This document shows, one piece after another, positions 26,300 through 39,419 of a DNA stretch of 64,000 nt (positions are counted from its first letter, which is position 1; each line of letters starts with the position of its first letter). The stretch is from NCBI GenBank assembly GCA_032191485.1, contig JAVDOI010000009.1, positions 17,465,843-17,529,842 of the forward strand, in the 5' to 3' direction. The notes beneath the pieces were generated by a model that was given only the letters and a program-made list of their open reading frames with translations, was not told the origin of the DNA and made no database searches. The position numbers and the translations under genes are program-made. The DNA comes from Leptoclinus maculatus (Eukaryota > Chordata > Actinopteri > Perciformes > Stichaeidae).

Positions 26300-29200
26300 A
26301 AACAAACACAGGACTTTCACCCAGGATACGAAACAAAGTAAACATTGACTTTTTTCACCTTTTGTTACGTAACTTACATACTTTATTAATAGCAGCTATG
26401 TGGCAAACATACTTATTTTACCATACAAGCATATTTATTTCAACCCTAACCATGATCTTAATCGTGGACCTAACCAAGTAGTTTTGTTGCTTAAGTAGAC
26501 CTAAACAAACAGACTGAACGAGTGGAAACTGACACGCCATCCCTGATACGTCCAAAACTGACGCTAGATTGGAACCAATCGGCAGTATTTGATGAGTTGG
26601 GACTTAGAATGTGTTGCAGTACTGTACAAAAGTTTAGTCATATTCTGTATCTTCAAAGACATTTTGTTCAACTGTTAAATAAAACAATTGTGAGAAATGT
26701 CTTACATTTCAACAATTACTTTCTTGACGCGTAAACATCCCAGCAGACTCTAAACACTGCTGCCCTTCATTATCTTTTGAGGCTGTGCTTTGTGTTAAAC
26801 CATCTACTTTTAGTTTCTTTTCCCCTGAAGTTTTGTGACCATGTGGAAATTGTCTCCAGCTGGGTCTTGGCAGGAATCGCCTGAGTTTTGTCCAACAAGC
26901 ATGTGGTGGGGGAGAGAGGGAGCAGAGTGGCCCCCCTGGAGACGTTTCCACAGAACAAGCCTGCGAGTCTTTTTCTAGCTGACCCTGAATTGCTCGTACA
27001 CATTGTGCAACACTGCATACTTCCGCCACACAGGATGTGAACGCACATATATTCCTCAGAAAGATGATTGCATCATAATATTCCGGAGGAATACCCTGAC
27101 TCATGTAGTAAGTGAATGGTGAGCAGATAAGAAAAGACTTATGAGCCATAAGTTAACTTATTATCTACACTCAGTATTGCACAACATAGAGTGCTGCTTT
27201 AGCGATGTGTCTGTTGACAACATTGGCTGCTTTTAATTAATTCCACAGTGATGGTGAGGTGCAGATATCTATTCTCAAAAACTCATTAAATTAGAAAAGG
27301 AATGAGTTCTTGTAAGCAGCGCTCTGCAATAAGACAAACTGCAGCGTGCCAGAGGAGTGATATGAAACAGATTTGCTGTAGTCGATTCAAAGTTTGGTTG
27401 TAATATCCCAAAGACCCGTGTGATGTGTAAACACTCAGTGTGGCTTTACACAGGAAGAACAACTGAAGAGAGATGACAAGAGCTTTGTGTTAGACACTGC
27501 AAGATCTCAGCGTTGAGGTAAAATATCTCACAAACTACAACTCATCCATCTGAAATACAACAATTGAACATGCAGACAACAAAGACAAAGACTGAGCTAG
27601 GAAACAATATTCCAGTCCAGACATGAACTGCAGTCACAGAGGAAGAACCTGTTTCAGTGTTTGACTGTTTGACAATCAGCAAAAACAGTCACAGTACGTT
27701 TGAGTTGCATGATCTTGATCTTATTATTATTAAGATGGTGCTGCACTGTTCAGGGTAAACTGAGCATATCATCTATAGGCTAGTCTCCTGAGTTCTTCTG
27801 ATCCAGCTCCATTTTATTGGTCACTGATTCTGAAAGTCGATGATACATTTTAAATGTTTTTTTTTTTAATACTTCGAAATTCACAAATACAATTCCACTC
27901 ATCTACTAACCTGCAAAACCTTTAGCGAGGAAAAAAAACAACTATCTGGATGGGTTGATACCACTAGAAGTTATTGAAAAAATAGTAATATGGGTGAACT
28001 GACCCTTTAAATAGCTTCGGAGACTGCTGTGTTTTTGACATTGTCACTCCCAACTCGTCAAATACTAAAACTAAACTATGATGCTCTACACATAGTCATT
28101 TTCAAAATAAACTTTCAATGTAGGTTAACTATGTTTTTAGGTTTATTCACGCAACATAACTACTTAGTAACGTTAGCTGAAAACCATAATCACAGACACT
28201 AAAGGGTGCTTTCGTGTGTTGGTATGCAGAATGTCACTGACCAAGCGGCGGTGTATGAAGAGTTGGCAGTGAGAATGAGCTGATTTATGAGTGGGGAAAG
28301 CATGAAGCATGAAGAATAGCACAACAGAATAATACCCCAAATAATACATCACCTCACATATGCTGTAAATGTAGTTGAATGTTTTAGTTGAATTAAGACA
28401 TTTCTAAACACTGACAACTCTGTCCATGTGTAATGTCTGTCTAACTACAATAATCGTTCGATAAAATGAGTTTGCGTTGTTAATTCCTGATAATGAAAAC
28501 TGGAAACACTGTGACTAAAATCTCTGTAACAATGTTGACATGACAGAAAATGTTAAGGCTAAACCTGTTAGTGACGTTATTGATGAGCCTGATTAATCTA
28601 AGTTGTTACAGATCACAAGTGGACAGCAGTAAGTCACCGTGCATTAGAACTCTCTAGTCTCTACATGGGTCTCCAGTGACAACTTGTCATCAAATCTCAC
28701 TTCCCCGCTCTATATGCAAATAAATACGTCCATCATTTCTATTTGTAGAGACCAAATGTGCCTAGTCTGCTGGAAATAAAAGAAGAAGAAATCAAAGCAA
28801 TACAGACTGGGTCTATTCTTGGCGTGTTCCAGGCAAATCAAATCGCCCAAGATGTTTGGCACACTCGCAATATATCTTTAGGCTTTTTAAAATGTTCAGA
28901 CGTCATGGACAAAGCCAGCTTATGGGAACCAAGTGGAGATGAGAAATTGGAGAAATAAAAGGAGGGTTGTGGCTTTGGTCAGGTATTTTCCTGTTGTGTC
29001 CTTGTTGGGGACATATTACGCATTAGGTTTTACACTTCAACAGATATGTGGGCAAACGCGTCCCAGACCACCTCAGCAAATGGTTTGAGTGACAGGATCA
29101 CAATGTGTCTTGGTGGTCGTTGTACTGAGCGCTGTCCACCTGAGCTCAGATCGCCCAAGACAAATTTTAAAGTGTAAATGTAAACAGGGTGTAAAAGTTA

Positions 29201-29600
29201 TATTTTTAAGGACATTTCAATTTGTAATAGATGTGATATTGTAGAATGTGAATTGTGAATATGGCAAAAATCAATATACATGAAAGGTGTTTTGTGATTT
29301 TGGAGAGAACTGTGAGTGGGCCGGACATTGGAGCTGAAACGTGGGAAAAGCTTCATGTTCAGACAGTCCTGTGTTTCATATTTGCTAACGCATGCAGTCA
29401 TTGTGACATGTCACGGCAGGAAAAAGTTCAGGTGCAGGCACTAACATTAATGATGGCTCAAGTTGGTAAGTACAATAACAGGGCCCTAAACAAACAGCAG
29501 CCATCGTTAGTGATATTAATCACACCTGTGAAAAGTGTCCATGGAGGTCCATGAGGCACAACTGACCCGGGGCCACACACCCAGGGACCTCATCAGGTGA
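26300..29600. other. Intergenic sequence without supported genes
   Basis: AT-rich DNA. It includes a fish-type repetitive phrase near 26340-26510 (AACCCTAACCATGATCTTAA, CAAGTAGTTTTGTTGC). No open frame has recognisable domains or flanking splice logic. Confidence 0.4.
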
Positions 29601-29611
29601 CTTCCAGCTCT

Positions 29612-29983
29612 TTTAAAGGACCAGTGTGTCGGATTTAGTAGGATCTATTCACAGAAATGTAATATAATGTTCATAACTATGTTTTCATTCGGTTAAAATG
29701 ACCTGAAACCAAAAATTAGTGTGTTTTTTAGCTTAGAATGAGCCCTTGACATAGGGAGCTGGTCCTCTTCACAGAGTCCACCACGTTGCACCGCCATGTT
29801 TCTACAGTAGCCCAGAGCGGACAAACCAAACACTGGCTCTAGAGTTTACGTAACCTGAAGGTAACCGTAGGGTCTCTGCGCGCTTGGGAAGGGAGGAGTG
29901 ACTGGATAGGTGTACAGTTGGTAGCAATGTATAACCTCTCTGCCTGATGCCATTAAATACTACACATGTGCACACTGAATTAA
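29612..29983. mobile_element. Teleost-wide DNA element with TTAAAGGACCAGTGTG ends
   Basis: The left end TTAAAGGACCAGTGTG...GGATTTAGT is mirrored by the right end AAATACTACAC...CACACTGAATTAAAG. Inside is the common phrase TTTCTACAGTAGCCCAGA...GACAAACCAAACACTGGCTC. Imperfect inverted ends near TTAA suggest a MITE. Confidence 0.55.
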
Positions 29984-30445
29984 AGCTCCAACCCTTTCAA
30001 ATAGAAAGGAATGAAACTGACTACATTCTGCAGTATGGCTGCAGCAAAACACTGATCAAATATACTCTGCTGCACATCGTTGGGTAATGACGACCATGTT
30101 TTTGTGGGCTGGTGTGTGTTCAGTTATGCCCATGTTGTTTATTTCTATGAGACATCTGCTGTACTGAGTGTGTGTGTTCATTGAATAAATAAAAAAACTA
30201 ATGCTATGATCTATTAAAAATGACAAAACTCTTATTAAAAATAACACTGAAAATGAAATTAAGACTTTTAAAAAACTTAATTTAATTTTAGGCTTTCACA
30301 GAGATAAAATATATGAGAGGTCAAATGTTTGAATAAAGGTAATCAAAGTCAGAATTACAAGTTTGCAAGCTCAGAGTCGGATGTCTTTACAGTTTTGCCA
30401 CGGGGAGTTTGTGATGTTTGCTACAGACATACAAATTGAAATATA

Positions 30446-32222
30446 ATTAAAGCTGCGAGCAGCGATGAACGGGCCCTCGCATCCTCCGCGCGTCGGGGTT
30501 GCCGGCGGGACTCCCTCCTGCGCGTCCGAGAACGCGCGCGACCGTCGGCCGGCGCGTCTGCGAGCGATACGTTTTTAATCCCGCGTGGACCGCCTGATGC
30601 TGGAAACGACGATTCGCAAATAGTCCGATGCTTCCTGTATCCGCTGCCTGGCGCTACAGAACACGTGCATTATGTAGCTCTGTGTCAAATGTAAACCACG
30701 TTGTGTAAAAGTCGTGTTAATCGGATGGTATTTGTCACAAAATGCAGATTTCCTTTCGCCAGCAGGTGGCGCTGTGAGTACTAGTGAAAATTAGCTTGTA
30801 GACATCCTCAGGCCATGAGTGTTATCAAGCGTGTGAAGTTTGGGACCGTTTGGAACAAGTCCAGCTGAGTTGCATCAGCTTTTTTCATGGGGAATCAGTA
30901 GCCGCCCGCTACGGCTAAGCCATTCCGTTAAACGTAAAGCTTTTGTAAAGCTTTTTAATCACAACGGTCTTGAGACTGTACTGACAAAATTTGAAGAGGA
31001 TCAGACAGAGTCCCTAGGAGGAGTTTGTTAAAGTATAGCGCCTATAAATTGTCCAAAATCAAGGGAAAATTCACACATAAATCAAACTGGCCGACTTCCG
31101 GTAGGGTTTAGAGCATTGTCCCAAGAGACTTAATTTTAAGTCTCCATAGGATACATGTGCCTACCAAGTTTCATACATGCAGCTGAAACGTAGCGCTGGG
31201 GCTGGTCTTTTGAAATATTGTAGGGGGCACTACAGAGGCAATTTAAAACGACCAAGGCCAAAAATCACATACAATATTTCTTCCAATGCCTTTGACACAT
31301 GTACAAAGTTTCATGAATCTTTGAGCATCCTAAGCCACTAAACCATCAGCTTCCTTTTTCATGGCGAACGATGCGTCGCCACGGCAACAGCGTTCAACGA
31401 AAACTCACAATATTCAGGATGATGCATCATCAATGTCTTGAGGCTATCCTTACCAAATTGTAGACTCATAAGGTAAATACAAGTATAAAATATGACATTT
31501 CCTTTAGCCAGTAGGCGGCGCTATGAGTTATTTAATTTTTTAACTGAAGTATGTTCAGGCTTAAAGTAGCATCATGCTTGAGAAGTTTTGTGAGGATTGG
31601 ATAATCCAAAGTACATTTACCTTGGAGTTATAACAACTTCCTTTTTCAAAACCAATTAGGCAAAATGGCCGGCACGCCACGTCAAGGTTCTTCGATGAAA
31701 ACTCACGATTTTGCCACGCCCCTAATAATTTTATTGGTCCATATTTTGTAAACGCTAAGAGATATCAAAAAGCTTTTGATAACTTTAGATGACATAGGAC
31801 CATTAATGATCCACAGAAAATTCTGTAGTAATCGTAACCAGCGTGTAGGAAGAGTTCGCAAGAATGTGTTTTTCACTATATTCAAGATGGCGGAAAATCT
31901 AAGTAGGCGGAGCTTAGGGGTCTGAGAGGCTTTTTTTTTAGATCTAGCGGATTTGGACATGTGTGTTGAATTTCAAGTCAATCGGAGATACTGGCCGAGG
32001 GGCGTCGCCGGTCCGACTTGTAGGGGGCGCTAGAGAGCAATTTTTTTACACACTAATATGCAATTAATGGCATAAGAGTTTCTCCGGCAGACCTGACAGG
32101 TGTGCAAAATTGGTGAGTTTTCATGCATGGCAAGTACCCCAAAATGCTAAATATAACTCTGACAAGTCGAATAACAATAGGGCCTCGCCGGCCGACGTTG
32201 TCGGTTGCTCGGGCCCTAATAA
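30446..32222 (+). mobile_element. Long teleost repeat (AAAGCTGCGAGCAGCG...CTCGGGCCCTAATAA)
   Basis: It starts at AAAGCTGCGAGCAGCGATG followed by AACGGGCCCTCGC and ends at GTTGCTCGGGCCCTAATAA, edge phrases common in fish genomes. The first 150 bases are strikingly GC- and CpG-rich against AT-rich surroundings. Two homologous sub-blocks start near 30750 and 31500 (TTTCCTTTMGCCAG, then GGCGCTRTGAG). Several CTCF-core-like motifs lie inside. It has no open reading frame and its class is uncertain. Confidence 0.55.
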
Positions 32223-32229
32223 TGTAATG

Positions 32230-34300
32230 TGCTGTGCAATCCTGCTGGCTTTGAAATAAAGTTGTTAATAAAAAAGAGGCCTCAAGTAAATTAAAGAGAG
32301 AAACACCTTCGAGGATGTAATATGTCACAGGGCAAAATAATAGCTTGGTCATTTCTTTGTTGCTGCAATCACACTTTGTTGGACTGCAGAATGCACTTTG
32401 GCTCAGTTGGTACTGCAGACGATTTGTCATTCAGAGACCTTTTGTTAGAGAGTTTCTACGAAAGTCTCCTTACTCTTATGGGATTTTGTTTCATATTGTT
32501 ATGAAACATACGAGGCATTTGCTGTCCTAAGATGACTCTCCAGGCCAGTGATTTGTTGACCCATCTCTTTTTGTTAACAGGTGGAAACCTGACCCCAGAA
32601 AGAGGCTCATGATGCTCCCAGACCGATGCTGCAGACCTTGCTACAAAATGGTTTTGTCAGTGTGGTCATTATCCCCTGTGAAATATAAAGCCACTAAAGG
32701 AGTTGTTTTAATCCTTCTAATCAGGCAAAAAGTTGAAGGTTATATTTCCTGATACACTAAAAACAAAATTTACTTTTCAATGTTGTTGAAGCCACCAGAA
32801 GCCTTAGACCTGGTGTGAGCACATCAATCTCTGAGCCCATCATCTATCGGCCTGACGTTGATAAGCCTCTGGTAGGAAGGGGCTCTATATCTGGGGTTCA
32901 CCGGATATCAGGACTTCCTTTTCCATGCGCTGCACATTGTTTACAATCCGTTAGGTAACTTGAGATGTGAGATTGGAGTTAAAGTTGAGACACGTGTACA
33001 ACCAGGTTGTTTCACAAGTAGCCAGTTTACGAGCAAATTTTAAAGCTAAATCCACATCAGACGATAGCCGGTGGGCTCCCAGATTGCATTTCTGCTATGT
33101 GTTCTGTCTCTTTTTCTCTCCACAAAGACTGACTATATATATGTAACACGGTTGTTTGGGTAACGAACACCGGCCTTGTGGTTGAATGTCCTGTGTTTGT
33201 GGTCTTTCTTAATATTTAACATTACGTCACAAGTTCTGACCATTGCATTGTCACGTGGATGTGTTTAACTTGTGTGTCAATCACGAAAAAGGCCCCTAAC
33301 TGACTTTCCGTTGGCATTATGGTTGTATTTATTTACATATACGTATAGGTAGGTAATACATGACTGTGTATAAGTACATCATACAACCCCACTTAAAAGA
33401 AATATCTTTAAACAATCCCTTGAAGTGTTTTACTCCACAAGAAATGTGTATGTCTTTTATCACCTCAGGTGTGATAACTGATCAATAATTGAAATAAGTG
33501 TGTGGATGATTTAATTTCTTTCCATTTTAAGAGTTGTACTTTTTGAATGTTGCACCTTCCTAACTTGAATGTGTTCAGGCTCTAAAATGCTGAAATACTC
33601 CTGGGACAGCAATCACTCAAATGGATCTATACTATGTGTGGTATGGGAAAGTGAACTGTTCACACGCTGAGAGTTGTTGATGATACTTGCCACAGCATGA
33701 ATACGCTTTACCAAACACGCCTGTAAATACCGGAAACAGGAGCTGATTCATGATGTGTTTTAAACCATTACCACAGTGAAAGAGTTTCAATATGTTTCAT
33801 AAAGCAGGTGGTCATCTGTCTGCTGACCCCCCCCCCCCCCCCCCCCCCAATCACCCACCATGACAGTGCGTCATCATGTTTTTGTGGTTGCCAGTAACTG
33901 TTAACATGCATGAAGAATGTTGAGAAAATCAACAGTTTTAGAGTGCATCAACCCATATGCAGTGTTCATTATTCAGAACTATAGGAACAAATAAAGCCAA
34001 ATCTTAACAACAGATATGATTTCTTATCTACATACGGAGGAATTCTTCAGGCTCATATGATACAGTAACAGCTTTTAGCTGCACAGTATATTCTACTGAA
34101 CCAAAGTGAGGTTCTGCCAATAAAGCAAACCTCCCACCTTGTCTGGTAACACCTTACGTTCCACTTCCTGTCAGAAGAACATTTATCAAAGTCAGCATGG
34201 TGCAACTGTCCTCATTCCTGACGGATAATGACGTTTATTTACAGTTTGCTTTGCCGGGACATGTTCGGGCAGAGAGCGCCGTAAAGTATTAATCATCTGG
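32230..34300. other. Intergenic sequence upstream of the chemokine gene
   Basis: No gene is supported. It contains a 22-base poly-C run (33827-33848) and generic AT-rich DNA. Confidence 0.4.
33827..33848. repeat. Poly(C) tract, 22 bases
   Basis: An uninterrupted C run; the complementary strand can form G-quadruplex-type structures. Confidence 0.95.
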
Positions 34301-34407
34301 GTATGCAGTGGAGTCACTTTGTTCACGATAATTTTCCCTTTCCCTTCCTAGTCTGGGAAGCGCTGGAGCGCTGTGCACATTCCAATGTGTGTCTCCAGAG
34401 TGAGAGT

Positions 34408-34416
34408 GGAAATTCC
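34408..34416 (+). promoter_or_regulatory. kappa-B-like site upstream of the chemokine (GGAAATTCC)
   Basis: The palindromic GGAAATTCC, 70 bases upstream of the TATA box, matches the NF-kappa-B/Rel half-site pair. NF-kappa-B control is usual for inducible CXC chemokines. The link is inferred from position and motif only. Confidence 0.5.
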
Positions 34417-34485
34417 GGTGCATGTTTCAGGTTGGGCCTGACGGGAAAAAAGATGGACTCTGGGAAAACCCACTCTTACGCTGCC

Positions 34486-34493
34486 TATAAAAG
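34486..34493 (+). promoter_or_regulatory. TATA box of the chemokine gene (TATAAAAG)
   Basis: A consensus TATA box 100 bases before the start codon, leaving a 5' UTR of about 70 bases. Confidence 0.75.
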
Positions 34494-34585
34494 GCGAAGA
34501 GGCTTGCAGCAGCTCTTCACTCTTCTTCCTCAACCGGCTCTCCTCTCAAGGATCTCTGGACTTGTTTGTCTCTCCACAGAGAATA

Positions 34586-35784
34586 ATGGCCTCATCACAG
34601 AAACGCTGCCTTCTCCTGCTGGTTGTTGGGGCTGCAGTTTGTATTCAGCTCTATCAAGGTGAGTTGAAGTACCGTTTGTAATGGTTAAAGTGAACTATAA
34701 CAGGATGTGTGATACAGTCTCTATAAAAACACTGATGATTCACTGTTAAACCATACTGTAATACTCTTATCTACGTCTATCAACAGTTTATTGTTTCTGA
34801 GCTGAGGTTGCACACCTAACTGCATTTTTAAATACTTTCCCTGCAGCTCACGACTTTATTGGACGCTGCTCATGTCTCAACACAATCAAGTTCATCAAAG
34901 GCAATATGTCAGATTTTAAAGTCCTTGAGAGTCGCCCTGGATGTGACAAAACAGAGTTCATGTAAGTTCAAACACTTATTTTGATACCTGAGGCTTCATA
35001 ACACTTTGTGTTGATTTTCATTCAAAATTGGATATCCTGTTTTGTATTTTTCAGTGTAACCATGAACAATCCAGACAACTCGACTGAAAAAATCTGTATG
35101 AACACTGAGGGAAAGATGGCCAAGGCTTTTTTGAGATGCTGGGAAAGGTAAGAGACACCATGGAATGTATCCACACACAGTCACTGCTTAGCTGTCACAC
35201 AAAAACGTCACTTAAACTCAATTAACTTTGGAGCGAAATTCTTTTTCAAAATCTGAACATCTTGAATGAAGTAGTTGGCATTGACTCTTTATTTCCCACT
35301 CTACTTTAGAACATCTGATTTTAAATCTGCACGCAAATTCAAGCCTTTTCAAAAAAGGCATCTGAGCTACACTTACTGACTGAATCCTCCAGCAGCACTT
35401 AGATTTTGCACTGCTTTCATGAGAGTTGGGGCAGAAAATCACAGCACAAGAATTGAGCTGATTTGAGCTTGATTTGGCCCCATGATGAAGCATCAGAATG
35501 TATTTTGTAGAGCCAAAACCCCGGCTGGCAAAATGTCCCTGTTTATTCTGCAAAAAACAAAGTGAATGAGACAGAAATCTTTTTGCAAATACGGAGGGTA
35601 TTGTTACGAACGTTGGCTCGACAAATCTCATAAAATATGAACATGTGACTTGTGCACAAACCTCCAGATGTTTTGCATTAGTCATCTGGCCTAATCCCAG
35701 TTTTTCTTCCTCACTCTTTTCAGGATAAACAAAGACGAGAGTCGTAAGATGGAGTGTATCGACAGAAAAAGAAAGGCAGAGTGA
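34586..35784 (+). CDS. ELR-negative CXC chemokine (CXCL9/10/11-like), complete, 4 exons
   Basis: Coding exons are 34586-34658, 34847-34961, 35055-35147 and 35724-35784 (stop TGA). All have GT-AG borders in phases 1, 2 and 2, the usual CXC chemokine pattern. The 113-residue product starts MASSQKRCLLLLVVGAAVC, a signal peptide likely cleaved near residue 24. The CXC pair is C32-S-C34, partnered by C57 and C77. The residues before it are FIGR, so there is no ELR motif and neutrophil attraction via CXCR1/2 is unlikely. The body (FKVLESRPGC..TEFIVTM, then KICMN) and a basic tail (KMECIDRKRKAE) fit the interferon-inducible CXCL9/10/11 group acting on CXCR3-type receptors. Unusual points are two extra cysteines (C91 and C105) and two N-glycosylation sequons (N44-M-S and N71-S-T). 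The exact fish orthologue (for example cxcl11-like) cannot be fixed by eye. Confidence 0.9.
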
Positions 35785-36084
35785 AAGTACAAGAGGGGGA
35801 GGCCTGACAGAGGTGAAACGTTATCCGGACCAGAGTCCCAGAGGTCACATGAAGACTGATCACACGAGCCTAAGAATGCTGAGAGCAGAGCTTACACTGA
35901 ACTCCTGCACTGGAGAGGATTGGGAAATACAGCGAGGGGGGAAGAGTAGGGGAGGGGAATGATTAAGAGCTAGGAGGCAGGAAGGAATTTCATGGATAAT
36001 AGAAATATATGTACAGTACTATAGCAGCCTGTTTAAAAAAGGCCACTGTTTAAATGAGCACACCTTTATTTGTTTGTTTGACAT

Positions 36085-36178
36085 AACTATTATTTATTCT
36101 GATTATTTATTTAAAAAATATGTCTGTATTTTATTATTTTTGTTTTGTTAAACAAATGTCTGAGTCCAAGCAAATAAA
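36085..36178 (+). promoter_or_regulatory. AU-rich element and polyadenylation signal in chemokine 3' UTR
   Basis: Overlapping ATTTA pentamers (36092-36096, 36105-36109 and an ATTTATTTA nonamer) lie shortly before an AATAAA signal at 36173-36178. Such elements destabilise cytokine and chemokine mRNAs. They mark a 3' UTR of about 400 bases. Confidence 0.7.
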
Positions 36179-36199
36179 GCTGATTTTGATAAACTCTTT

Positions 36200-37330
36200 G
36201 CTTTCTGTTTGTTTTTAGAAAGAAAAAGTAAAAAACAATATCAAATTTAAAATCCTGTGAACCATCTGTTTGTAACTACCATTTCTTAAGCCTCATAATG
36301 AAACCCGTGGCTCACCACCAGCATTTCTGAAGCTGAGCAGTCGCTTCGCTTCAAAATAAAAACAAACAGTTATTATTCTGCAGTGAAGACACAGCTGGCA
36401 CTTGAGGACACTGAAGTGACTTTGTTGCAGGGAGTGACAAATTAAGTGTTATCATTGAAAACCGCTCTCTCCTCAGGGAGAAGGCTTTGCATGATAACAA
36501 TTAAATGATACCATGAAAACATTTGACCACAGCTGTTTACAGGCTGGAAGGCAGAGGAGAGATGGATTCCTTTAGCATGTCATGACCCTGTTGACCGAGG
36601 TGAGAAGTGATGAGTTACAACTGCAAGGAAAGAAACAAGGAAATAATCTTAAAGGTGCAAGATATGAGATTGGTAGCATTTGGATTTCCTCTCAACCGCT
36701 CTCATCCTGTTGAACAATGGCGAGCTGGTGGCTCATAGCTAACTGTGCTAACAGCACCAATGGTGTCATGTACAGAGTCACAGTGTAACACAGGGAGTAA
36801 TCACTGACACAGTACTAGTACAACAAGTAAATCCTAGGACTACCTACGGTAACTCTACACACCAAGTACCAACATTGTTACTGGGCACCAAAAATTCACC
36901 AGAACACTAATATAGGGGGCGCTGTCACTGCAGAACCAAAACCAAAACCGCTCTAAACGACAGAAGCCCTGAGAGGCAAGTTTTGGTGACCTATTTTCTA
37001 AGTGGGATCCACATTGTTGTCCAGTATTCATGACTTGTTTTCCATCTGTGAAACAGGTGGGAAAGAAAGTTCTGCTGTGAGAAAAAAAAGTTTAGTCAGG
37101 CAAATTTTTCTGTTACTTTTGTTTGCTTTTCATCTCTGAAAACAGGTGAAAAAAGTTTTGGTTGATGTTTTTGTATTTTATGTCATGATAATTTTTCTTT
37201 TAGTATCTGTTGTTGTTATACTTATTTTGGCCACAAGAGGCTGAAGCGCCTCACTACCCCATGTTCTTAATAGGGCCCAAAACATTTATTTAACAAATTG
37301 AATATTCATTTAAAACTCACCAGTATAAAA
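36200..37330. other. Intergenic sequence downstream of the chemokine gene
   Basis: No gene is supported; AT-rich with short generic repeat words. Confidence 0.4.
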
Positions 37331-37334
37331 CATG

Positions 37335-37905
37335 TATGTAAGTAAGTAAGTAAGTAAGATTTATTTATAAAGCGCTTTTTAGTGCTTAACAGGGGAAGAA
37401 TTACAAACATAAACAACACAATGTGACCATATAAGGGCCAATCATTTACATACACACAGAAAGTACAAAATTAAAACATGGTTTAAAAGCAAAATTAAAA
37501 CATAGTTTAAAAGCAGGCCTAGGACATGCATTTTCTAGTCAAATGCCAGTCTAAACAGGTGTGTCTTGAGCTGATTCTGGAATGAATTCACAGAATCTGA
37601 GAAGCGTAGGGGTGCAGGCAGAGCATTCCACAACCTTGGTGCTACTGCCTCAAAAGCTCGGTCACTCTTAAGGCGAGTGCGTGGGACAGACAGATAACCT
37701 AACATGTTTGACCTGAGAGCGCGGGCGGGTGAATAAGGGTGAAGTAATTCAGTCACATATGTAGGAGCCTGACCATGTAGTGCTGTAGTGAGAATTTTTA
37801 AATGGATCCTAAATGCTACAGGGAGCCAGTGGAGAGTATGGGGGTGATGTGAGACCGTCGATTTGTCCTAGTGAGTAATCTGGCGGCAGCATTTTGAATT
37901 ACCTG
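37335..37905 (-). mobile_element. L2-like LINE 3' fragment with TAAG-type tail
   Basis: On the minus strand the frame 37756-37535 reads PYSPARALRSNMLGYLSVPR, then AFEAVAPRLWNALPAPLR and FQNQLKTHLFRLAFD, the standard end of L2-type ORF2 proteins. It is followed by AAAGCGCTTTATAAATAAAT and a (CTTA)n tail at 37337-37362. Upstream sequence (37760-37900) is the preceding decayed ORF2 part. Confidence 0.8.
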
Positions 37906-38585
37906 CAAACCAATTGGTCCTCGAGTGGACCAAGCGGTACCGAGCGGTATCGCACAATGTAATTTTCAGTAAGGGGCCGTCAAGAGTTTTCAACATTTTC
38001 ACGGTCGTACAAAGCGTACGACGGGGGGGTTGTCACTCATGTACGACTTTAAAGTTTCGTAAAATGTCGATATTTTTCGGTGAACGGAACTTGCATGTTT
38101 TAACGCCTAGCGAGCGGCATCTCGTGCAAACACTCTCTAATGCTGCGGATTGAGTCGAATCGAGTTTCTTTGCGACGTCCACGCCGTTTCCCAAAAATGT
38201 AACGGCCGCGCGAGAGCCTGTCAGACGCTGAAAGAGCTGCAACAAAGCGCTGCAGGAACGCCCGAGCCGGTGGGGGGGTAGGGTCTCCGAGCACCTTGCT
38301 TGTGCATGGAGGAGAGCAAGGCAAGGACGATAACAACAACAACATTGGGGGGAAATTGCACCAGTGCCCGGTGTGCAGTGAGCTGTTCCCGACTCGCTAT
38401 CAACTTCTGAAACATCAGAAACTGACTCAGCACAAACTAAAAACAATTTTAAAGTGGTTTTAATAATAAATTGTTGGATACATATCTTCTATATACATAT
38501 TATTGTGTTTGTGTCTATAGTTGGGACTCCTAAAATCTAGACCTCTGTCATGTAATGTGATAAAAATGTTGATATGTACTACTTT

Positions 38586-38605
38586 GGGGGGGGGGGGGGG
38601 GGGGG
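38586..38605. repeat. Poly(G) tract, 20 bases
   Basis: An uninterrupted G run, potentially quadruplex forming. Confidence 0.95.
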
Positions 38606-39419
38606 TCTGGAAAAAAAAAACGGTTCAAAAGTTACCCTCAAATGAGCAGACATAAGCAAGCCATTCATCCCGCAGAATAATTCTGAATTTGACTCACTTT
38701 GAGATGAATGTTGACGAAACAGTCCCCATAATCCATTTTTACCGGTGAAATCGACTTCTTCCATGGTTTTACTGTCTAAAAAACAGTTTCCTGAAGGAAG
38801 GGGGGGTCAAACAAGCCCGGAGGATCACGTTTCACATTTTCAGAATCCGGATTTTACGCAGGCTCTGCCTGCGCGTATCGGGATTTTACGGAAAACTATC
38901 CTGTCAATCAAAACCACGTTGCCACCACTGCATTGGCTAGAACCTAAGGCGTGTATAGAGGTGTCGTAGTATTGATTTGACCAACCACAGGCTAGAGAAA
39001 TGGCCCAATACACACATAGCGCATGCTGCCGTGAGTCGGCGGCCCCAAGAGGCTTTGGAGAGGGTTCTAGATCTTAAAAATGATTCCAAACTGCTGTATG
39101 TAATAGATTTTGCATGTACAAGGATAAAGTAAGTTAAATATATAGTTATTTAGGTTGTAAAAGTACAATGGAACAGCTGGAGAGGCTGTTTCTCAAATGA
39201 CGACCTTTCGTGACCTCTCGTACGTTTATGTCTCTTGCTCTGGCCTACTTCACTCTATTCACTCCAATTCTTTTTTGTATGACTACTGCCATTGTTTGCT
39301 ATCATTCTGGGTGGTTTTTAGGCTTTACTGAGCCTCATTTAATATAGTATTATCAATAATAGTGCTTTTTCACCATGCAAACCTGACATTTTCAAAGTGG
39401 AGCTGTGTTCCATCTTCAT

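Noticed and set aside
26709..27149. 146-codon minus-strand open frame
   Set aside because: No recognisable domain, no splice or promoter context, composition like the surrounding intergenic DNA; likely chance.
34303..34662. 119-codon plus-strand frame over chemokine promoter and exon 1
   Set aside because: Out of frame with the spliced chemokine; it spans the TATA box.
35218..35685. 155-codon minus-strand frame
   Set aside because: Lies within the last chemokine intron, shows no domain, and the opposite-strand gene is well supported.
38033..38446. 137-codon minus-strand frame in GC-rich DNA
   Set aside because: Overlapping frames in all phases indicate a CpG-rich repeat rather than coding; no domain seen.
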